Positions 42,001 to 49,858 of a stretch of DNA of 64,000 nt are shown piece by piece. Origin of the DNA: JAVBNT01 sp031551355 (GTDB lineage: Bacteria; Vulcanimicrobiota; CADAWZ01). The stretch lies in NCBI GenBank assembly GCA_031551355.1, contig JAVBNT010000012.1, positions 67,041 to 131,040 of the forward strand. Direction: 5' to 3'. The notes below the pieces were generated by a model, which saw nothing but the letters and a program-made list of their open reading frames with translations, was not told where the DNA came from and did not search any database. Each line of letters begins with the position of its first letter. Within the stretch, counting starts at the first letter, position 1. The position numbers and the translations under genes are program-made.

Positions 42001-42103
42001 CCGTTATTCCCAGGTAACTTGTTGCCATTACCATAATCAGGAAAACCGTTATCAGCGCGAGAACCATCGCTACGCCTTTTTTTTGGCTTTTTCTTTTTCT
42101 CAT
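39098..42103 (-). CDS. Very large PilX-like pilus assembly protein
   Basis: 1001 residues; GGAGG lies before ATG 42103. The N-terminus is pilin-like: a basic stretch (RKRKSQKKG), a hydrophobic helix (VAMVLALITVFLIMVMATSYLGI) and an amphipathic tail with AGIDAVLNAMG, as in the PilX N-terminal domain. The remaining over 900 residues are beta-rich and Asn/Gly/Thr-rich with many repeated-looking NGxxV and GNPDIY segments, probably exposed at the pilus tip or secreted. Classical PilX proteins have only about 150-200 residues. It is last in the F-V-W-X operon, 82 bases after the PilW-like gene. Confidence 0.8.
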   Translation of the reverse strand: MRKRKSQKKGVAMVLALITVFLIMVMATSYLGITVTGNKAAKNYKTEAMALSFAQAGIDAVLNAMGEPANWVVEKTTGLNTLSPDGKAVGLRIKISVDQLNPSQNKMFDNLLNSDLANGVQLTPDPNARVWFGEFMPVTNISGAQNGETLPSPTFVTAAPIPLPQQKFGILIIAINPENANGGDVTVRPVSGVPMIQDNISYRVGVASFVYESLDAAENARDHITDSSIVMGPTLVASRAISVRTSYAFPGSIYQNTRAFDNPSDPRASIFGSFAYPNAQELTADAAFLDENANWDGGIRADGHLSGKDSHGNKLPEWGAPQLTRNFNLNSFATAKEGGGESPVQQAYDSSGSIKISFLNKDLEDKALNPSNNLANESKITKFKSILSTQKGAEAPGIVFQKISGSGEKYSEFNNEAAVKNNVVKGITNPSVPVDEGVIKTSNSTESIWNQADESGNVKSKLSSLDEAGNPVPGLYDQLASNGQPESKWYKTYGNTDQQYTADKLYANEKMEVPTVRITIGNEPTQTGEKVNRYTIEQIEYYNDNGTIRERTVSGTRDSFTDKEDGFNNMIYIKGANVQVQGATGLQYENGQVVNPVTIVSDTNENVDAQSYSAAGGDGNGARKVGKFDGRLVAPNLVNAEGQYAFLDMTYNSNTGMYEENTTIGATRFGVPMSAVSQTRIDALRRQGFTDVFPPISEYTEQPVGNISVIGDLAYQKGTQASLALVAKNRVYLNDFTHQQVPSGDVNPAAIPEKTNQTKTGDGVLKLDAVVASERHNMTMDFYNASKNLNYDTSGNVGVKDMSNATRRPPGYQNNDTNNPYNVLLNKALYDKMTSPENAQLLAENAQGCTNLSATTTTPVSASGQIYRFNKFVAMNRESKTMLWKDYYFGAVRTSNSTIANDGNPDIYSQGLFNFTGAVISRFADIEADAGVRGADGKKRIHQMGYPGQIMSFDANLLDRSAPYFSTTNGRLSDFANGAVIRWTILSYIDRGAISQQQKRI

Positions 42104-42185
42104 ATTTTCCCTCCTTGGGCATTTTTAAATAAACTTGTTTATATTATCGTTTAAAAGTTTTTATTTTTCAAGCCGGGTTTATTTT

Positions 42186-43112
42186 TTACTTTTTGGGGAC
42201 GACGATGGCTGTTTCCAGCTCAGTGGTTCTGTAATTTCTTCTTTCCCTGTTGACCGGACCGGCAAATACACTTGTCAGTCCGCTGCCGTAGGTCAAAGCA
42301 CTTCCGTCTGTGGTATTGTTGTTGTAAATACTGTTAAGCCGCTGCGCCGCGGTAGCGGAATCTATATTTCTGATATTTTGACAGATGATTATCTTTACAA
42401 AATACTGATTGGGAATCAGCAGTCTTTGGCCTGCTACAACCGGATTTTCTTCCACACCCCTTGAAGTATAAAGGACGATCGCGTCGCCGTTGTTCGGCAT
42501 TTCAACGATTGTTTGCCTGTTTTCGATGCCGCCGCCGCTGGTAAGCCCGTTTGTTCCGTTTCTGCTGAAAACAAAATCGCTTCCGTCCGCATCAAGGCCA
42601 AGCAGTTGATTGGGATTGCCCCATCTCCACGTTATTCTGTCAAGACGGCAGGTTCTTTTCTGGCCTGCTACCGTAGCGGCAACCATGTACTCGACAACGC
42701 GGAAATCGTTTCCCGCATCCCTGGTGTAAAAAATTAGGCTGTTATTGTTTTCAAGCAGTTGAGCTCTGCCGTTGTTATCGGTTAGATCCGGCGCTGTTCC
42801 GGGGAAACTTGCTGTAGTCCATCTATTAGTATTGGCATTAGCCGGATTCTGAGTGGCGGAACTGAAATGCAGGGTGTCCGGATAGATTACCGATGACGTA
42901 TAGGCATCGGTTCTCAGTGTTATTGAAGACTTCAAATCCGTGGTTATGGCATTCATAGCCGTAAGAGCCTTGTTTTGAATATCCTGCTGAACCTTGCCGG
43001 CCAGCGTCGCGTCCATGGAGCTTTTCATAATTGAATATGCCGCTACAGACAGTATGGAGAAGAGGAATATTGCTATCATTAACTCTATAAGTGTAAAGCC
43101 TCTTTTTTTCAT
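42186..43112 (-). CDS. PilW/GspJ-like minor pseudopilin
   Basis: 308 residues beginning MKKRGFTLIELMIAIFLF. This is a classical type III signal: cleavage by prepilin peptidase after Gly5, Phe6 to be N-methylated, and the conserved Glu5 of the mature chain (TLIELM) present. The long first helix is followed by a C-terminal beta domain. Size and order (after PilV-like, before PilX-like) suggest a PilW or GspJ role in priming a type IV pilus or type II secretion pseudopilus. No major pilin or prepilin peptidase gene lies in the window. Confidence 0.88.
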   Translation of the reverse strand: MKKRGFTLIELMIAIFLFSILSVAAYSIMKSSMDATLAGKVQQDIQNKALTAMNAITTDLKSSITLRTDAYTSSVIYPDTLHFSSATQNPANANTNRWTTASFPGTAPDLTDNNGRAQLLENNNSLIFYTRDAGNDFRVVEYMVAATVAGQKRTCRLDRITWRWGNPNQLLGLDADGSDFVFSRNGTNGLTSGGGIENRQTIVEMPNNGDAIVLYTSRGVEENPVVAGQRLLIPNQYFVKIIICQNIRNIDSATAAQRLNSIYNNNTTDGSALTYGSGLTSVFAGPVNRERRNYRTTELETAIVVPKK

Positions 43113-43127
43113 CGCGGTTAGCCTCCT

Positions 43128-43844
43128 TTAGTATCTGTTTGTTGTATGGAAGGATGAAAGCGTTACATGACCGACTCTGAGACCGCCCTGTCTTTGTTCA
43201 ACCCAGGCGACTGTTACCGATATGCCGACCATTAACGGAGTTCCGCCGGCGATTGCCAAGGCGTTTGCGTCTCTGTCCGCATTACGCTGGATAACAATGC
43301 CCTGATTGATAATGCCGCCCTCGTTATCGGGAAAAGTCAGCTCCTGACTCGGCAGGAAGAATTTTTTCGGCTCGGTTACACCTCTGGCAAGCGCTTCCTG
43401 AATCTCGCGGACATTCTGCGGAGTATCTTCCCAGCACATTACCGGGCATCTCTCTCTCCATTCGGCTTCGTTGTTTGAGGTAAAATGGTGGAAAGGCCAC
43501 TGCAAGGCAAGCATTTGATCTCTGGCAATATTTGCAATACAGGGTGCGATGGTGCTTGCAGGATCGTTTTGCATCGGCAGCATTCCGATATTGGCCACAC
43601 TGCGGTTTGCCGCGTTAGGCCATACGTCTACTGTCGAACGTATCGGTCTTAGCTTTATTTCTTCCATTATTGATCTGGCGATTTCAGTCGCCTGCATGGA
43701 CATCCTTCCTGAATCCGTAAGGGTGCGGCCTTTAGGGTATACAAAAGCCAGAGACATCATTGCCACCATCAGCAAGGCCATGGCCATTACTACCTCTACA
43801 ATGTTCATACCTTGTTGTTTTTTTCTTTCTCTGTGTATAATCAT
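43128..43844 (-). CDS. PilV/GspI-like minor pseudopilin
   Basis: 238 residues with N-terminus RERKKQQGMNIVEVVMAMALLMVAMMSLAFVY. The prepilin cleavage site is Gly-Met, and the mature Glu5 is present (NIVEVV), as in PilV proteins. A globular C-terminal part with ITVAWVE-type strands follows. It lies 11 bases downstream of the GspF/PilC-like gene and 15 before the PilW-like gene. Probably a minor pilin of the same assembly. Confidence 0.88.
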   Translation of the reverse strand: MIIHRERKKQQGMNIVEVVMAMALLMVAMMSLAFVYPKGRTLTDSGRMSMQATEIARSIMEEIKLRPIRSTVDVWPNAANRSVANIGMLPMQNDPASTIAPCIANIARDQMLALQWPFHHFTSNNEAEWRERCPVMCWEDTPQNVREIQEALARGVTEPKKFFLPSQELTFPDNEGGIINQGIVIQRNADRDANALAIAGGTPLMVGISVTVAWVEQRQGGLRVGHVTLSSFHTTNRY

Positions 43845-43855
43845 CCGCGCACCTC

Positions 43856-45073
43856 CTAAAATTTTGAGACAAGGCTGTATATCGGTGAAAAAACGGCTAA
43901 AAGGACAAAAGCGATAATTCCGCCGAGAAAAAATATCATAATCGGTTCAATAACGGAAGCAAAACCTGCCAGAGCATATTCGACTTCCATATCATAGTAG
44001 TTGGCCAGCTTATCCATCAGAACCGGTAAATTCCCGGTTTCTTCTCCGACGGCAACCATATTGCCGACAATCGGCGGAAAAAGTCTGCTCTCAAGCAACG
44101 GCTGCGATAGCCTTAGCCCTGCCTTAAGTCCGCTTTTTACATCATCAAGCACTCCCGACATAATTTCGTTGCCGACGGCCCTTGAAACAATTTCCAGTGA
44201 ATGGACAATCGGCACGCCGCTGGAAACAAGAGTTGACAGCGTCCGGCAAAATCTGGAGATAACCGTTTTTTTGTTTATAGGACCTACTATCGGCATTTCC
44301 AGAAGCAAAAAATCTTTGTGTCTTTTGCCACGCGGAGTTTTTGTATATTGCGAAAGCAGGACCCAGACAATAAATGAACCGATAAAAAAGACACCTATAA
44401 AAACCGGGTCAATCATAAATTTTACTAAAATCATCAGTATTTTTGTGTATATCGGCAACTCTGCATTTAATCCCTCAAACATACTGATGAACTGGGGGAA
44501 GATGTAAAGAACAAGCCCGATAACGACAACCCCGGCAATAGCCATTACAAAAATCGGATATGTAAGCGCCGCCGCTACTTTTTTCCTCAGCGCATTGTCC
44601 CTTTCCATAAGATTTGCCAATCTGTCCAGAACTTCTCCCAATGCACCTGCCATCTCGCCGGCCTTTACAAGGCTTATATATACCGGAGAAAATACGTCCG
44701 GGTGTTTTGCAAGCGCTCTTGAGAGCGAAAAACCGCTTTTTATGTCTTTGGAGACTGTTTCCAGGGTTTCCGTGAGTTTAGGGCTTAGAGATTGTGACGT
44801 TAAAGCCTCCAGACTTCTTGTCATCGACAGACCCGCGTTAAAAAGAACAGAAAACTGTCTCGTAAAAATGGCCAGAACATAAAGACTTACGCTCGAAAAC
44901 CTTTTCGCAAACTCTTTTGTCGCGCTGCCGATGTCGCCTTGTTCTTTGATAGTTTTTACTGTATATTTCTGAGCTCTTAAATCCTGAAATACTATTTCCC
45001 GAGTAGAAGCTTCAACGGTACCCGTTACGACTTTTCCTCTCGAATCCAAGGCTTCATAAATGAACTTTGGCAT
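43856..45073 (-). CDS. Type II secretion/type IV pilus inner-membrane platform protein (GspF/PilC)
   Basis: 405 residues, the usual length. The N-terminus FIYEALDSRGKVVTGTVEAS is the start of GspF/PilC. Two T2SSF domains follow (about 70-190 and 270-395), each with a cytoplasmic helical bundle (FTRQFSVLFNAGLSMTRSLEAL; FCRTLSTLVSSGVPIVHSLEIV) and membrane helices near 170-190, 220-240 and 375-398. It forms the membrane platform that couples the extension ATPase to pilin polymerisation. The ATPases (PilB/PilT or GspE) are not in this window. First gene of the pseudopilin operon. Confidence 0.95.
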   Translation of the reverse strand: MPKFIYEALDSRGKVVTGTVEASTREIVFQDLRAQKYTVKTIKEQGDIGSATKEFAKRFSSVSLYVLAIFTRQFSVLFNAGLSMTRSLEALTSQSLSPKLTETLETVSKDIKSGFSLSRALAKHPDVFSPVYISLVKAGEMAGALGEVLDRLANLMERDNALRKKVAAALTYPIFVMAIAGVVVIGLVLYIFPQFISMFEGLNAELPIYTKILMILVKFMIDPVFIGVFFIGSFIVWVLLSQYTKTPRGKRHKDFLLLEMPIVGPINKKTVISRFCRTLSTLVSSGVPIVHSLEIVSRAVGNEIMSGVLDDVKSGLKAGLRLSQPLLESRLFPPIVGNMVAVGEETGNLPVLMDKLANYYDMEVEYALAGFASVIEPIMIFFLGGIIAFVLLAVFSPIYSLVSKF

Positions 45074-45227
45074 ATAATCCTTTGGCCTCCTGCTCTTTTT
45101 ATTACGTTGTTTTTATATGTATCGAATTATACTAAAAACTTTATGATAGAGCAGTTCTACCATAAAATGTAGCATAATTTTTTTTGATTTTCAATGATTG
45201 ATAAAATTATATTTTTACCGATTACTG
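45074..45227. other. Intergenic region upstream of the pseudopilin operon
   Basis: AT-rich spacer between the radical SAM stop and the GspF/PilC start, both on the minus strand. A minus-strand TATAAT (45126-45131) may be the -10 of the pilin operon; its -35 is poor. No Cys-rich precursor peptide was found here. Confidence 0.4.
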
Positions 45228-46511
45228 TTACCGTAGTTTTGACATCGCTTCCAGCCAGATGGCGCATTTAATTCTGTGTCTTTGCAGTGAGCATTCGGTT
45301 TCACTAGGTATATCTATATTACTGTTCTCCGCCCATGACGAGGCGTGACATCCTCCACTGCAATAAAAACGGGCCCAACATTGCGAGCAGCCTTTTTTTG
45401 TTTCTATATTGCTTGAGAAGAATTTGTTTTTGACCGATTTAAAGGAATCGGAAATTGTATCCAGAGCCCCCATTGAAAAGTCTTCCGAATGCAGTTGGTG
45501 GCACGGATATATTTTGCCGTCGGGGCTTATTGAAATATATTCTACTCCGGCACCGCATCCTGACAGCCGTCTTGGGGCACAAAGAGGTGTGTCCAGATAG
45601 ACGTTAAAATGAAAGAAATCTATCGGCAGTCCCGAGTTTCTTTTTTCCAAAATGAATGCCGCCAGTTTTTCATATTCTTTTTTTATCTGTGCAATATTTT
45701 TATCGGAGATCGCCCACGAATGCCCGGGGTTTCCTTTGGCCCCCTCAAGAGAGAAACGGTATAGTTCGTTGTCGGTGAAGAATTTTGCCGTGTCGGTTAT
45801 ATTAAGCGATGAAGGAGTGAAAGTTCCTCTTATATAGTAATTATTTCCTTTTCTCGAGGCAACCGTATTTTTTATGTTAGAGATAATTGTATCCCAGACG
45901 GAGACTCCGTTGGGGGATTTACGGTTTAGATCGTTGGTTTTCTTATCGCCGTCGAGGCTTAGTATAAGTGATACTTCTTCCCTGTTTAAAAAATCAAGCA
46001 CTTCATCGGTGAGCAAAAGGCCGTTTGTGGTCAGAGTAAATTTTATGTCCCTGTTTGTCGCTTTGGCAAATGGTATGAATTCTTTTACAAGTTCGAAATT
46101 GAGCAGGGGCTCGCCTCCGAAAAAATCTATTTGCAGTGTCGAATCGGGATCGGAATTGTCGAGAAGAAGCTTTAGGGCATTTTTTGCCGTTGCAAGCGTC
46201 ATATTTTCCGCTTTTTCCGATTCGGCGAAACAGTATTCACAATTTAGATTGCAGCTTGATGTTATGTTAAGGCAAAGGGCGCGCAGAGTTCGCCCTGGCA
46301 TAGACGGCAAATGCCTGCTGTCCCCCTCTCTTTGATCTATCCTTTTCAGCTCTTCCAGCATTTGCTCTTTGTCCGGAGGGTTGGGCGTTTCTCCGCTTAA
46401 AAGCGAGTAAAGTTCCGGTCTCAGTGAGTAGATTCCACCTTTAAATCCTATTAAGAGGTGTAATTCCTTCATGGAAAATAATGTGAATCGTGATGGATTT
46501 AATATATCCAT
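45228..46511 (-). CDS. Radical SAM/SPASM enzyme resembling SCIFF-type RiPP maturases
   Basis: 427 residues from ATG 46511; AGGAG lies about 13 bases upstream. A short N-terminal domain (1-70) precedes the radical SAM core, whose 4Fe-4S cluster is bound by Cys87, Cys91 and Cys94 (CNLNCEYC). DFFGGEPLLNF and FTLTTNGLLLT are further SAM-fold motifs. The C-terminal SPASM region has GCGAGVEYISISPDGKIYPC, then CSQCWARFYCSGGC and a late Cys pair, enough for two auxiliary clusters. The pattern matches sactionine/ranthipeptide maturases of the SCIFF class and anaerobic sulfatase-maturating enzymes. No clear precursor peptide lies beside it. An anaerobic lifestyle is suggested. Confidence 0.85.
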   Translation of the reverse strand: MDILNPSRFTLFSMKELHLLIGFKGGIYSLRPELYSLLSGETPNPPDKEQMLEELKRIDQREGDSRHLPSMPGRTLRALCLNITSSCNLNCEYCFAESEKAENMTLATAKNALKLLLDNSDPDSTLQIDFFGGEPLLNFELVKEFIPFAKATNRDIKFTLTTNGLLLTDEVLDFLNREEVSLILSLDGDKKTNDLNRKSPNGVSVWDTIISNIKNTVASRKGNNYYIRGTFTPSSLNITDTAKFFTDNELYRFSLEGAKGNPGHSWAISDKNIAQIKKEYEKLAAFILEKRNSGLPIDFFHFNVYLDTPLCAPRRLSGCGAGVEYISISPDGKIYPCHQLHSEDFSMGALDTISDSFKSVKNKFFSSNIETKKGCSQCWARFYCSGGCHASSWAENSNIDIPSETECSLQRHRIKCAIWLEAMSKLR

Positions 46512-46724
46512 TGTTTTATTATGCTCTCCTGTAAAAATGGCTTAGGTATATGATGAAAACAACCTTTTCCCGGTATTTTTATTATGAAAAATTCTTTAAG
46601 TAGTTGTATTAATCCTTTTTGTATCGGTAGATTATATTATGGATCTAAATCCATAATCTGCAGGATTATTCTATTCCGTAAATGAAATTTTTCCTACTCG
46701 TTAATATATTCTTAAAGGAGGGAT
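46512..46724. other. Divergent intergenic region with a small hairpin
   Basis: Between the radical SAM gene (minus) and the coiled-coil gene (plus). It contains a perfect 9-bp hairpin ATTATGGAT-CTAA-ATCCATAAT (46636-46657) and a 33-codon three-Cys frame (46584-46685) without a ribosome-binding site. Promoters in both directions must lie here. Confidence 0.4.
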
Positions 46725-47147
46725 ATGATGTCTTTTTTTGAAGAGCTTCAGAAAAAAGTACAGAAAGGCACCGAACTTGCCAGGAAAGGCACTGAGTATG
46801 CTCTGAAGCAGGCGGAGCGTTCTTTAAAAACAGAGGCTGTTAAGGTTGATATTTCCGCTTTGAAGAAAAAAGCGGACAGGAAGATGATGTCTCTGGCAAT
46901 GAAGGCCTATGAACTTTACGAAAATAATAATGTGGACAATGAGGAAATGGTTGAAATCTGCAAGGAAATAAAAACTTTGCGGTGGCAGATCGATGAGAAA
47001 TGGAATGAGATTGACGCCTTGAAAAAAGAAGAGGTGTACGCAGCGGATAAAAGTCAGGATTATTCCGGTGACGATACCGGTAAGAGCGGTTTCAGTGAGC
47101 GGAATAGCGAGCCGGCTGAAGAAAAACAGGAAATAGACAAGGAATAG
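46725..47147 (+). CDS. Coiled-coil protein upstream of rdgB
   Basis: 140 residues; AAAGGAGGG precedes a double ATG at 46725/46728, and either can start. The N-terminal half is an amphipathic helix rich in Lys/Glu (FEELQKKVQKGTELARKGTEYALKQAERSL), the middle is a second helical pair (MKAYELYENNNVDNEEMVEICKEIKTLRWQIDEKWNEI), and the tail is acidic and disordered. There is no signal peptide. It precedes rdgB by 7 bases, so the two are one transcript. Function unknown. Confidence 0.7.
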   Translation: MMSFFEELQKKVQKGTELARKGTEYALKQAERSLKTEAVKVDISALKKKADRKMMSLAMKAYELYENNNVDNEEMVEICKEIKTLRWQIDEKWNEIDALKKEEVYAADKSQDYSGDDTGKSGFSERNSEPAEEKQEIDKE

Positions 47148-47154
47148 GTTTTAT

Positions 47155-47754
47155 ATGAAGATTTTGGCGGCAACTTCAAATGCCCATAAAATTGATGAAA
47201 TCAAAGGAATACTTGACGGACAGCCGTTTGAACCCGTATCTCTGTCCGATATGGAGATGGAGATAGAACCGGTTGAGGAAGGGGAGGACTCGTATGAGGA
47301 TAACGCGGCGAAAAAAGCTCTTTATTACTCGTCTGTGACCGGGCTGCCGTCTGTTGCTGATGATACCGGTCTGGAAATTGACGCGCTTTCAGGAAAGCCC
47401 GGGCCGCTGTCAGCGAGATTTATAGATCCTTCTTACGGTTATAACCAGCGTAACGAAGCGGTGTTGGCACTGCTTTCGGGAGTGCCTGATAGCCGGAGGA
47501 CGGCACGTTTTATTTGTGTTGTTGCCGTAGCCTTCAGGGGTGAGCTTCTGGCAGTCTTCAGGGGTGAGCTTGAAGGCAGGATATCGCGGGTTTCCTCGGG
47601 CGCTTTCGGCTTTGGTTACGATCCTATTTTTTATCTTCCTTCCTACGGATGTTCCCTGGCGGATATCGGGTTTTCGGAGAAAAATAAAATCAGCCACAGG
47701 GCGCTGGCGCTGGCTCAGGCTATACCTGTATTGCGCAAGCTGCCTGTTTCCTGA
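47155..47754 (+). CDS. rdgB: RdgB/HAM1 non-canonical purine NTP pyrophosphatase
   Basis: 199 residues, normal length. Motifs: ILAATSNAHKIDEIKGIL at the N-terminus, EEGEDSYEDNAAKKALYY, VADDTGLEIDALSGKPGPLSARF, and the C-terminal FGFGYDPIFYLPSYG with KNKISHRALA. These are the substrate- and Mg-binding residues of the ITPase family, which hydrolyses XTP, ITP and dITP to monophosphates and keeps deaminated purines out of nucleic acids. Acts in the cytoplasm. It follows the coiled-coil gene by 7 bases. Confidence 0.96.
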   Translation: MKILAATSNAHKIDEIKGILDGQPFEPVSLSDMEMEIEPVEEGEDSYEDNAAKKALYYSSVTGLPSVADDTGLEIDALSGKPGPLSARFIDPSYGYNQRNEAVLALLSGVPDSRRTARFICVVAVAFRGELLAVFRGELEGRISRVSSGAFGFGYDPIFYLPSYGCSLADIGFSEKNKISHRALALAQAIPVLRKLPVS

Positions 47755-47834
47755 AATATATTTTTAAGGATTGTTATCATGTAGTTGACAAGTTGTTAAA
47801 TTTTTGTTATTTCCTTTTTATTATTATGGGTCTA

Positions 47835-47843
47835 TGCTATAAT
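47835..47843 (+). promoter_or_regulatory. Extended -10 promoter for the Gln-rich gene
   Basis: TGCTATAAT (47835-47843), 38 bases before ATG 47882. The -35 region is T-rich with no clear match; an isolated TTGACA at 47785-47790 could drive a second start. Confidence 0.5.
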
Positions 47844-47881
47844 TGTATTAATAATTTTTGTAACTGATTCAGGAGGTATAT

Positions 47882-48931
47882 ATGCAGTCCTTAAATATGG
47901 GAGCGCAGTCAATGACATCTTCCGCTCCGGTAGTTCAAAACACGCCTCAGCAGATAGAGCAGCCCCAACAGCAGCCTCAGGATCCGAGAATGAACCAGCA
48001 AAATCAGGCTCAGGTTCAAAGACAGCCTCAGACGGCACAAAGTAACCGCATGTCCTCGGTCGCTGCTAAACAGCTTGAAAAAATGAACAAGCTGAGCCGC
48101 CAGTTTGATCAGATTCCGACGTTTGAAAGATCTTCCGTATTGGATAGAAAGGCGCCGGCATTCCCGGAATCTGCTTTTGCGCGTTTGAGCAGCATGATGA
48201 GTTCAAATCAGCAGCTTCGTGACGGAGCTTCGCAGCAGTTATCAAGGCAGCTTTCCGATATGAAGGAAAAGTTTTTTGAATCCTACAGCTATAAAACCGA
48301 GCAGGGAGCCGACGGAAAACCTAAACTCGTATATGACGCCCAGGGAAGACCGACTTTGATGAACGGCAAGGAACAGTTCCAGCAGCGTATAGCAAGGCAG
48401 GAGCATGAAGCGACAACAAAACAGGCTTACTCGGACTACCATAGTTCGGTTAAGGAATCATTCCTGAACGGTGAAAAACATCAAGTGCAATCGTTTTTGC
48501 AGGCTCACCGCCATGAGTTGGGCAATCCGGCCGTTCAGCAGGAACTGCAAAAAATGCTGGCCGAGTCTGAGAAAAAAGGTCTCAAACTGAAGCGCGAATT
48601 GGACGATCAGATGTGGGAACTTGATCTTCCATCCGAAGAAATGAGAGATGTAGCGAAAAAAGAAGCTAAAAAGCTCCGTCAAATGGAAGATGAGCATAAA
48701 AAGATGGAAGATTCTTCCGCTGAAGCGCATGAACTCATAATGTATCAGGAAGAAATGAACGCGCTTGCGATTGAAGAGAAGCAAAAATTGCAGTTTTCCG
48801 AAAAAGATGAGGCGTTTTTACAGGGTGCTAATTCAATGCTTAAACCTCCGGCTCCGCCGAGTCTTGCCGAGTTACTGCCACCTTATCTTGTTAATTCGCT
48901 TTACAGTATGGGTATCTACGCCATAGATTAG
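47882..48931 (+). CDS. Gln-rich protein with long charged helices
   Basis: 349 residues; AGGAGG lies 6 bases before ATG 47882. Residues 1-60 are Gln/Pro/Ser/Asn-rich and probably disordered. From about 65 on the protein is a chain of polar helices with Gln-, Lys- and Glu-rich faces (LRDGASQQLSRQLSDMKEKFF, HKKMEDSSAEAHELIMYQEEM), ending in PPAPPSLAELLPPYLVNSLY. No signal peptide, membrane segment or catalytic motif. A single-gene transcript with its own promoter and terminator (48946-48984). No family recognised. Confidence 0.7.
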   Translation: MQSLNMGAQSMTSSAPVVQNTPQQIEQPQQQPQDPRMNQQNQAQVQRQPQTAQSNRMSSVAAKQLEKMNKLSRQFDQIPTFERSSVLDRKAPAFPESAFARLSSMMSSNQQLRDGASQQLSRQLSDMKEKFFESYSYKTEQGADGKPKLVYDAQGRPTLMNGKEQFQQRIARQEHEATTKQAYSDYHSSVKESFLNGEKHQVQSFLQAHRHELGNPAVQQELQKMLAESEKKGLKLKRELDDQMWELDLPSEEMRDVAKKEAKKLRQMEDEHKKMEDSSAEAHELIMYQEEMNALAIEEKQKLQFSEKDEAFLQGANSMLKPPAPPSLAELLPPYLVNSLYSMGIYAID

Positions 48932-48945
48932 TAATCAAAATAAAT

Positions 48946-48984
48946 AAAAAGGGCTGTCTTGTTTGAAGTGACGGCTCTTTTTTT
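48946..48984 (+). terminator. Terminator after the Gln-rich gene
   Basis: AAAAAGGGCTGTC pairs, with G-T wobbles, with GACGGCTCTTTTTTT across an 11-base loop, ending in a seven-T run, 15 bases after the stop. Confidence 0.7.
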
Positions 48985-49002
48985 ATTTGACAATGGAAGG
49001 CT

Positions 49003-49083
49003 TCCTCACAGAGAAGAGAGGAGAATACAGAGATTTTTACTGATATTTATCTCCGTGGCCTCTGTGCCCTCTGTGAGAGACAT
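49003..49083. repeat. Core copy of the MITE/REP family, copy 3
   Basis: TCCTCACAGAGAAGAGAGGAG and ACAGAG on the left, CTCCGTGGCCTCTGTGCCCT on the right, as in the two MITE-like elements. The GTCATTAAG termini are absent here, so this is a decayed or separate copy of the hairpin core. Confidence 0.7.
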
Positions 49084-49174
49084 CCGGGAATTACCCTTAA
49101 ACAGTTCTTTGTATATCAACTTACTTTCCTGGGCCGGCAGTGAAAAAAGTATCTGACAGTTTATCTGTAAATTT

Positions 49175-49516
49175 CTAACTTTCACTGCTCATTTGCTGTA
49201 TAAGGTTTAACTGAAGGTTCTGTTTAAGCGTTTCCAGTTCAAGCTGCTGCTGCCGTTCCAGGCCGTCTTTTATTATTTCCGTCAGGGCCGTTACACAGTC
49301 GACAGCGACCTTTGCCTGTTTAAGATCTTTTTGCACCGCTCCCGACAGCGGATTGGGCTGCATGCCCATATTCACCCATGCCTGCTGCCCCAGTGACGCA
49401 ATCATCATCTGAACTGTTGAATATATGTCTTTAGGCATCAGGTCTTCGAGACTTATATTTTGTTTTGTGAGTTCCTGCAGTTTTTCCATAGCGTCTTTAA
49501 ATATGTTATCGGACAT
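49175..49516 (-). CDS. DUF1844 domain protein
   Basis: 113 residues; GGAGG lies 8 bases before ATG 49516. The central part (MIASLGQQAWVNMGMQPNPL, then DLKQAKVAVDCVTALTEIIKDGL) fits DUF1844, a short helical family often encoded near translation or cell-wall genes, with unknown function. The C-terminus is a Gln/Leu-rich amphipathic helix (QQQLELETLKQNLQLNLIQQM). Cytoplasmic, single gene. Confidence 0.7.
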   Translation of the reverse strand: MSDNIFKDAMEKLQELTKQNISLEDLMPKDIYSTVQMMIASLGQQAWVNMGMQPNPLSGAVQKDLKQAKVAVDCVTALTEIIKDGLERQQQLELETLKQNLQLNLIQQMSSES

Positions 49517-49522
49517 TTAAAA

Positions 49523-49858
49523 TTACCTCCTAATTAACTGAAAACTGCGGACATGTTTCGTCAGGCTGTCGGTCTCGCTTCGGTTGCTCACGCAACCAAA
49601 GCTGCCCCTCAGGGGCATGATTATATTGGCGCGGCTTTGCCGCACTCGTCTCACCTCCGCCATCCTAACTTGTCCTTGTTTTGAGTTACTTTCTTTGTGT
49701 TTTTTTACTTTATCTAATACCTTCTTTAGGGGCTTATTTTTTCCTTTTTCCTGTAGATATATGATTTTATGCAATTTTATGTCATTGGTTTTTACAGAGG
49801 AGTTGCTCCCGGAATGAAAGAAACTTTACTGGAGTTTTTATATATTTTGGGAGGTTTT
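49523..49858. other. Intergenic region with tandem hairpins before ftcD
   Basis: About 335 bases between the DUF1844 gene (minus) and ftcD (plus). It includes three short hairpins within 62 bp (49582-49643), listed separately, then an AT-rich stretch with in-frame but unsupported upstream starts of ftcD. No gene seen. Confidence 0.5.
49582..49643. repeat. Three tandem GC-rich hairpins
   Basis: GGTTGC-TCAC-GCAACC (49582-49597), GCCCC-TCA-GGGGC (49604-49616) and GCGGC-TTT-GCCGC (49631-49643). All are perfect and much GC-richer than the flanks. The role is unknown; a structured RNA or a REP-like element are options. Confidence 0.5.

Noticed and set aside
46584..46685. 33-codon frame with three Cys next to the radical SAM gene, a possible precursor peptide
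   Set aside because: No ribosome-binding site, divergent orientation and no leader-like features; kept only as a note in the maturase finding.
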